Positions 1 to 5,007 of a stretch of DNA of 5,007 nt are shown here, in pieces (within the stretch, counting starts at the first letter, position 1; each line of letters starts with the position of its first letter). Location of the stretch: contig CALKTZ010000850.1 of the NCBI GenBank assembly GCA_937997355.1, forward strand, positions 1 to 5,007, read 5' to 3'. Position numbers and translations under genes: made by a program. Origin of the DNA: an uncultured Planctomycetales bacterium. GTDB taxonomy: Bacteria > Planctomycetota > Planctomycetia > Isosphaerales > Isosphaeraceae. The notes under the pieces are model-generated. The model worked only from the letters and a program-made list of their open reading frames with translations. It made no database searches and was not told where the DNA came from.

Positions 1-56
1 GGCGAGCCAGTCCCGTTTTCGCTCCGGCTTATGATGTCGCCCCCGCTAAACACGTA

Positions 57-109
57 CAGGGGCGTTGCCCCTGGCTCCGGCTGGATCGCCCCTCCGGGGC
101 TCCGGGAGG
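57..109 (+). repeat. GC-rich double-hairpin repeat element, copy 1
   Basis: Two short perfect hairpins lie in tandem. The first has 7-bp arms CAGGGGC/GCCCCTG around a GTT loop (57-73). After a 14-nt spacer, the second has 5-bp arms GCCCC/GGGGC around TCC (88-100), followed by CCGGGAGG (102-109). Read on the minus strand, 175-221 shows the same order of hairpins with the same core bases, and the 16 nt at 86-101 recur exactly as the reverse complement at 267-282. This makes the stretch one copy of a dispersed palindromic element rather than a chance GC-rich patch. Its function is unknown. It resembles REP-like intergenic repeats in form, but that comparison is inference and its copy number in the genome cannot be judged here. 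Confidence 0.6.
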
Positions 110-174
110 GCTCGCTTTCCGCATCGGTTGAACGCGAAGGAATTCGGCGAATGAACCGCAATCACGATCGCCCA

Positions 175-221
175 GCCCCGGCAGGGGCGGCCTTAACTTC
201 AGCCGGGGGCGACGCCCCCGG
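175..221 (-). repeat. GC-rich double-hairpin repeat element, copy 2 (inverted)
   Basis: The hairpin at 203-221 has 8-bp arms CCGGGGGC/GCCCCCGG around GAC (9-bp arms around a single A if the inner bases pair). The hairpin at 175-188 has arms GCCCC/GGGGC around GGCA. They are separated by 14 nt. Read on the minus strand, the element aligns with copy 1: GGGGCGTCGCCCC against GGGGCGTTGCCCC, then CGGCT against TGGCT, an unrelated spacer of about 10 nt, and CGCCCCTGCCGGGGC against CGCCCCTCCGGGGC. Paired changes that keep both stems intact suggest that the structure, not only the sequence, is retained. There is no T-tract on either side, so it does not look like a standard intrinsic terminator. Confidence 0.55.
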
Positions 222-253
222 TCCCATCGAGCGACGATCCTCCTCCCTCTTTT

Positions 254-282
254 CCTCCCGGCTTCAAGCCCCGGAGGGGCGA
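254..282 (-). repeat. Partial repeat element, copy 3
   Basis: Bases 267-282 are the exact reverse complement of 86-101 and contain a 5-bp hairpin GCCCC/GGGGC around GGA (268-280). On the minus strand the match to copy 1 continues after a 5-nt insertion (TGAAG) with CCGGGAGG (261 down to 254). Only the second hairpin and its flank are present; the first hairpin seen in copies 1 and 2 is missing. This copy is the nearest to the 3' end of the minus-strand membrane gene, whose stop is at 433-435, but lies about 150 bp beyond it and is not followed by a T-run, so a role as its terminator is not supported. Confidence 0.5.
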
Positions 283-432
283 CTCAAGGGGACACCCATC
301 GCTTCGCCCGAGCCCACTCGCGAGATGTTGGACGCCGTGGTCGAGAGACTCGCGCCGAACGAAACAAGACCCGCACAATCCGAGTGCGAGCCGCTCCAAC
401 AGCTTCCCGGAAAGCCATCCCTGCCGCTCCGC
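283..432. other. Non-coding stretch, no feature seen
   Basis: Between the last repeat copy and the stop codon of the membrane gene I see no credible coding sequence, RNA gene or hairpin followed by a T-run. Open frames across it continue as antisense or out-of-frame shadows of the neighbouring gene. With 1-282 it makes about 430 bp without a gene. It would be the 3' untranslated tail of the minus-strand operon if transcription runs on. Confidence 0.4.
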
Positions 433-1389
433 TCAATCGCCAATTTCCTCCAACCGCTCCGGCTTGGCGAATCGTCGAAGCAAGCCCCGAAATGTGGAGA
501 CGGCCACTTCCGGAATCGGGGCCTGATCCGTCTTCGTCGAGTCATGGTCTTCCCCGATCATCGCGATTCCGAACCAGCCCAGGCGACAGGGCCATTTCGA
601 CAGTTCGGCCGACTTGTTGAATCGCTCGGCGATGCGGAGCCCCCACACCACGCCCCAGTGATCGCGGAACCAGAACCAGGATCGATTCAAAGCCTGAGCG
701 GCCCCGGCGGCTTGAACGGGCCTCGCACGCGCGCGGCCATATCCGATCCAGATGGCCAGGGCCAGGCACCACGAGAACCCCGACCACGCGGCGACGCGCG
801 CGTCCGGCGGCAAACCGGCGTGAGTCAGGCCGAGGTATTCCAGAGCATAGCCGATCCCGAGCAGGATCGCGGCCGGCCCATAGCGCGTGGGGAGGTAATT
901 CGTCACGCCCGTCCCGGCGACCAGGATGAAGAAGATCGTCCAGGGCGCATCCAACCGGAGTATGCGAAGCTCCTGCGCCTGGCGGAACCGCCCGGGTTCC
1001 TCCAGCCAGGGGATGAGGAAGACGACGATGAGCATCGCCATCAGCAACGCCCAGGCTCCTTCGCCGGGAGTGCGGGCATTGAGCGCGGAGAGCAGCGATG
1101 CCAGGCTCGCGAGCGCCGACAGATAAGTGAAGCGTCCCATCCAGGGACGACCAGTCCCGAGAGGCTCGACCAATCCGCAAACCTGGGCAACCGTGGCCAA
1201 TCCAACCGCCAGGCCGCCCCAGATCAGCATCGGCCGCAGGGCCGTTCCCCGCGCGGCGCGCCATGCCCGCGTCAGCGGGAGCCACGCCGCGAGGAGGGTC
1301 ATGAGCAGGAGAACGGTTGCCCTTTCAGCATTCAGCCAGGCGACCAGCCGCATTGCGACGTCGATTTCCGATCGATCCGACATCCGCAT
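433..1389 (-). CDS. Conserved polytopic membrane protein of unknown function
   Basis: This gene encodes about 318 residues from the preferred ATG at 1389. Roughly seven hydrophobic segments are visible; counted from the TTG at 1443 they lie near residues 42-56, 72-92, 103-122, 131-147, 168-184, 190-205 and 218-235. A Trp/Arg-rich stretch follows (about 255-276, RSWFWFRDHWGVVWGLRIAE), then a soluble tail of about 60 residues that should be cytoplasmic or periplasmic. I recognise this as the style of a planctomycete hypothetical membrane protein, but no catalytic motif is visible and I assign no function. Start choice: GGAG (1399-1396) lies 6 nt before the ATG at 1389. Alternatives are ATG 1401, ATG 1383, and TTG 1443, which would overlap the transporter stop by 4 bp. 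It is very likely co-transcribed with, and downstream of, the OPT transporter. Coding is supported by the coherent membrane topology; function is not known. Confidence 0.8.
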   Translation of the reverse strand: MRMSDRSEIDVAMRLVAWLNAERATVLLLMTLLAAWLPLTRAWRAARGTALRPMLIWGGLAVGLATVAQVCGLVEPLGTGRPWMGRFTYLSALASLASLLSALNARTPGEGAWALLMAMLIVVFLIPWLEEPGRFRQAQELRILRLDAPWTIFFILVAGTGVTNYLPTRYGPAAILLGIGYALEYLGLTHAGLPPDARVAAWSGFSWCLALAIWIGYGRARARPVQAAGAAQALNRSWFWFRDHWGVVWGLRIAERFNKSAELSKWPCRLGWFGIAMIGEDHDSTKTDQAPIPEVAVSTFRGLLRRFAKPERLEEIGD

Positions 1390-1439
1390 CCCGGTCTCCA
1401 TCCCCGCTCGATCCGACTTATCAACTCGCAGGGTTTGCC

Positions 1440-3731
<2,292 letters not shown>

Positions 3732-3795
3732 CAAGATCGAGTCCAGATCCAGGTCCGGGCCCGGCCGTCATTGAACGTTCCCCGGCGAGCCAATA

Positions 3796-3823
3796 ACCAT
3801 AATCGCCCTCGACCCTTGCGCAA
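3796..3823 (-). promoter_or_regulatory. Weak candidate promoter for the OPT operon
   Basis: On the minus strand, TTGCGC (3823-3818) and TATGGT (3801-3796) are separated by 16 nt, matching the sigma70 consensus at 3 and 4 of 6 positions. A start near 3789 would give a leader of about 58 nt before ATG 3731. It is the best such pair I found upstream of the transporter, but the match is modest in a GC-rich genome and planctomycete promoters are poorly defined. Confidence 0.22.
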
Positions 3824-3885
3824 AGCCCCTGGCGTCATTTCGCCCGTGGTATCGCGCGAGCCTTATCTCCCCATTGAACTATTGA

Positions 3886-3897
3886 TTTGCGAGCAAA
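3886..3897. promoter_or_regulatory. Small palindrome in the divergent intergenic region
   Basis: TTTGC and GCAAA form a 5-bp inverted repeat around GA, in a locally AT-richer patch between the two divergent genes. The symmetry and position would suit a regulator binding site, but a 12-bp palindrome can occur by chance and no second copy was seen in the window. Confidence 0.15.
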
Positions 3898-3966
3898 ACA
3901 TCCCTCAACGACCCAGGGCTGCCCATTCCGCGACGGCGGCCGCGCACAGGTCCGGAACTTGCATGC

Positions 3967-3995
3967 TTGATCGCTTTGCTCAATGGGCGTAGGAT
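3967..3995 (+). promoter_or_regulatory. Candidate sigma70-type promoter of the lipoprotein gene
   Basis: TTGATC (3967-3972) and TAGGAT (3990-3995) are separated by exactly 17 nt. Each hexamer matches the housekeeping consensus at 4 of 6 positions. A start near 4002 would give a leader of about 34 nt containing the GAGGA ribosome binding site at 4025-4029. Spacing and placement are right; the hexamers are only moderately good. Confidence 0.35.
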
Positions 3996-4024
3996 TCGGG
4001 AGTTCCGTTGTGATGAAAGAAGTC

Positions 4025-4029
4025 GAGGA
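4025..4029 (+). promoter_or_regulatory. Ribosome binding site of the lipoprotein gene
   Basis: GAGGA lies 6 nt before ATG 4036. It decides the start, because the open frame continues upstream to 3967 without a comparable site. Confidence 0.7.
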
Positions 4030-4035
4030 CCAGTG

Positions 4036-4524
4036 ATGCAGAAGACCTTCCTCGGATCGTGGCCGCTGATGATGGCCGTCGTGCTCACCGTGTCGGGTTG
4101 CGGAGGTTCCGCTAGTGACGGCCTGCCGCGCCAGGCGATCTCCGGCACGGTCACGCTCGATGGCCAACCGATGGTCGGCGGCGCGGTCACATTCATCCCC
4201 GATGGCTTCGAGGGGCCGGGGGTCGGCTCGCCGATTCAGGACGGCGCGTACTCCCTATCCGCCCAGGACGGGCCGGTCCCCGGGAGGTACCGCGTCGCGA
4301 TCTATCGCCAGATGCCGACGGGAAAGACGATTCAAGATCCGGACGACACGTCGGTAGTCTTCGAGGAGAAGTTCGAGACGATCCCCGAAATCTACAATGT
4401 ACGGACCGAACTGAAAGCCGAGGTCAAGGCGGGGGGGAGCAACCACTTTCCCTTCGATCTGAAGGGGGAGATCAAGACTCCTCCCCCCCCGACAACCAAG
4501 AAGCGTGCGTTGCGCCGGAATTGA
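4036..4524 (+). CDS. Small lipoprotein with carboxypeptidase-regulatory-like (transthyretin-like) domain
   Basis: A 162-residue exported lipoprotein. Residues 1-22 form a signal peptide with a hydrophobic core (about 9-19) and lipobox VSGC, so Cys22 would be lipidated and the mature protein anchored to a membrane facing the periplasm. Residues about 35-90 read as a beta-sandwich domain of the carboxypeptidase regulatory-like type: ISGTVTLDGQPMVGGAVTFI, then the DGAYSL turn and the PVPGRYRVAIY strand. A second conserved-looking block, IPEIYNVRTELKAEV (116-130), precedes a short strand and a basic, Pro-rich tail (149-162). Proteins of this plan are numerous in planctomycetes; a binding or structural role at the cell surface is inferred, and no enzyme motif is present. 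Start: ATG 4036 has GAGGA at 4025-4029 with 6-nt spacing and sits exactly at the signal peptide, so the longer open frame from 3967 is rejected. It is probably monocistronic. Confidence 0.9.
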   Translation: MQKTFLGSWPLMMAVVLTVSGCGGSASDGLPRQAISGTVTLDGQPMVGGAVTFIPDGFEGPGVGSPIQDGAYSLSAQDGPVPGRYRVAIYRQMPTGKTIQDPDDTSVVFEEKFETIPEIYNVRTELKAEVKAGGSNHFPFDLKGEIKTPPPPTTKKRALRRN

Positions 4525-4542
4525 CTGACCGAGCCTGGCCGA

Positions 4543-5007
4543 TCACTTGGGCGGCGGGAACCGGAATCGATCCAGCTCGGCGCGGAGTTCCTTGACCAGA
4601 TCGGGGCGTTCGGCCGCGAGGTCGTGCTCCTCGCCCAGGTCGTCGACCAGGTTATAGAGGGCGAATTGCTCGCGCTTGGCATCGGCGAGGATCTTCCATG
4701 GGCCTCGCCGCAGCGAGGATTTCCACGGACCTTCCTGGGCATGTTCGAACTCCCAGTAGAGGGGCATGGCCCGCTCCACCGGCTTGCCGTCCAGGATCGG
4801 CAGGACGTTCACGCCGTCGAGGACCCGGTCGGCCGGCGGCGCGACCCCGGCCACCGCGCAGAGGGTCGGGAGGAGATCGGCGAAGCAGACGGGCTCGGCG
4901 GATTCGGTGCCGGCGCGGGTATGCCCCGGCCAGCGGAGAATCCCCGGCACGCGGTATCCCCCCTCGTACATCGACAGCTTATATCCGCGGAGCGGCCCGG
5001 CGGAGCC
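4543..5007 (-). CDS. Sulfatase (arylsulfatase-like), C-terminal part; gene continues past the window
   Basis: The C-terminal 154 codons of a type I sulfatase of the alkaline phosphatase superfamily, which hydrolyses sulfate esters, usually outside the cytoplasm. The frame is open to the window edge, so the true start lies beyond 5007. The first visible residues contain the family-typical block GPLRGYKLSMYEGGYRVPGI then RWPG (the RG-x-K ... EGG-x-RVP pattern, whose Lys contributes to the sulfate site in characterised members). Next come FADLLPTLCAVAG, then DGVNVLPILDG, a Trp-containing strand (RRGPWKIL) and the usual closing LYNLVDDLGEEHDLA block, with a short charged helix to the stop. The catalytic Cys/Ser motif matured to formylglycine lies upstream and is not visible, so activity and class cannot be judged. 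The methionine at 4971 is internal, not a start. It converges on the lipoprotein gene with an 18-bp gap. Confidence 0.93.
   Translation of the reverse strand, partial: GSAGPLRGYKLSMYEGGYRVPGILRWPGHTRAGTESAEPVCFADLLPTLCAVAGVAPPADRVLDGVNVLPILDGKPVERAMPLYWEFEHAQEGPWKSSLRRGPWKILADAKREQFALYNLVDDLGEEHDLAAERPDLVKELRAELDRFRFPPPK

Noticed and set aside
203..221. The strong 8-9 bp hairpin as an intrinsic terminator of the minus-strand operon
   Set aside because: It is over 200 bp past the stop codon and no T-run follows on either strand; its similarity to the hairpin at 57-73 fits a repeat element better.
1..432. CRISPR array or tRNA in the repeat-containing region
   Set aside because: The repeats are inverted, irregularly spaced and self-palindromic, without regular spacers, and no cloverleaf pattern is visible.
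264..545. Minus-strand open frame overlapping the 3' end of the membrane gene
   Set aside because: It overlaps the better-supported gene in another frame, has a basic, compositionally biased product and runs into the repeat copy at 254-282.
542..1285. A 247-codon minus-strand open frame inside the membrane gene
   Set aside because: It is an out-of-frame shadow on the same strand with an Arg/Gly-rich product and no recognisable fold.
3771..3992. A 73-codon plus-strand open frame in the divergent intergenic region
   Set aside because: It has a TTG start, no convincing ribosome binding site, a biased product and overlaps the promoter candidate of the lipoprotein gene.
3967..4035. N-terminal extension of the lipoprotein to the upstream start at 3967
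   Set aside because: The GAGGA site and the signal peptide with lipobox both point to ATG 4036; the extension would bury the signal peptide and lies within the probable promoter and leader.
4392..4742. Minus-strand open frame spanning the lipoprotein and sulfatase junction
   Set aside because: It is out of frame with the sulfatase and antisense to the lipoprotein, with a Ser/Arg-rich product lacking any motif.

Overview
The window looks like chromosomal DNA of a planctomycete, probably in or near the Isosphaeraceae. This is inferred from the high GC content, a sulfatase gene, a small lipoprotein with a carboxypeptidase-regulatory-like fold of the type abundant in Planctomycetota, and a Trp-rich membrane protein that looks like a conserved planctomycete hypothetical. 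No taxonomic marker gene is present, so the assignment rests on family content and style only.

Layout from left to right. Bases 1-432 hold no credible gene. Bases 57-282 contain a cluster of short, very GC-rich hairpins that resolve into three diverged copies of one palindromic element, one on the plus strand and two on the minus strand. Bases 433-3731 form a minus-strand two-gene unit: an OPT-family oligopeptide/metal-chelate transporter (about 763 aa, 1440-3731), followed by a polytopic membrane protein of unknown function (433-1389, or from as far up as 1443). The junction is tight or overlapping. Bases 3732-4035 are a divergent intergenic region with a plausible sigma70-type promoter on the plus strand, a weaker one on the minus strand and a small palindrome between them. 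A plus-strand lipoprotein gene (4036-4524) follows with a good ribosome binding site. Only 18 bp beyond its stop ends a convergent minus-strand sulfatase gene (4543 to beyond 5007), of which only the C-terminal 154 codons are in the window.

How the genes may work together: the transporter and the membrane protein downstream are probably co-transcribed, so the unknown protein may act in the same membrane process, but nothing in its sequence names a function. The lipoprotein and the sulfatase are separate units; both belong to large paralogous families in planctomycetes and share no obvious pathway with the transporter. No convincing new multi-gene system is visible. The most interesting non-coding signal is the inverted palindromic repeat cluster at 57-282.
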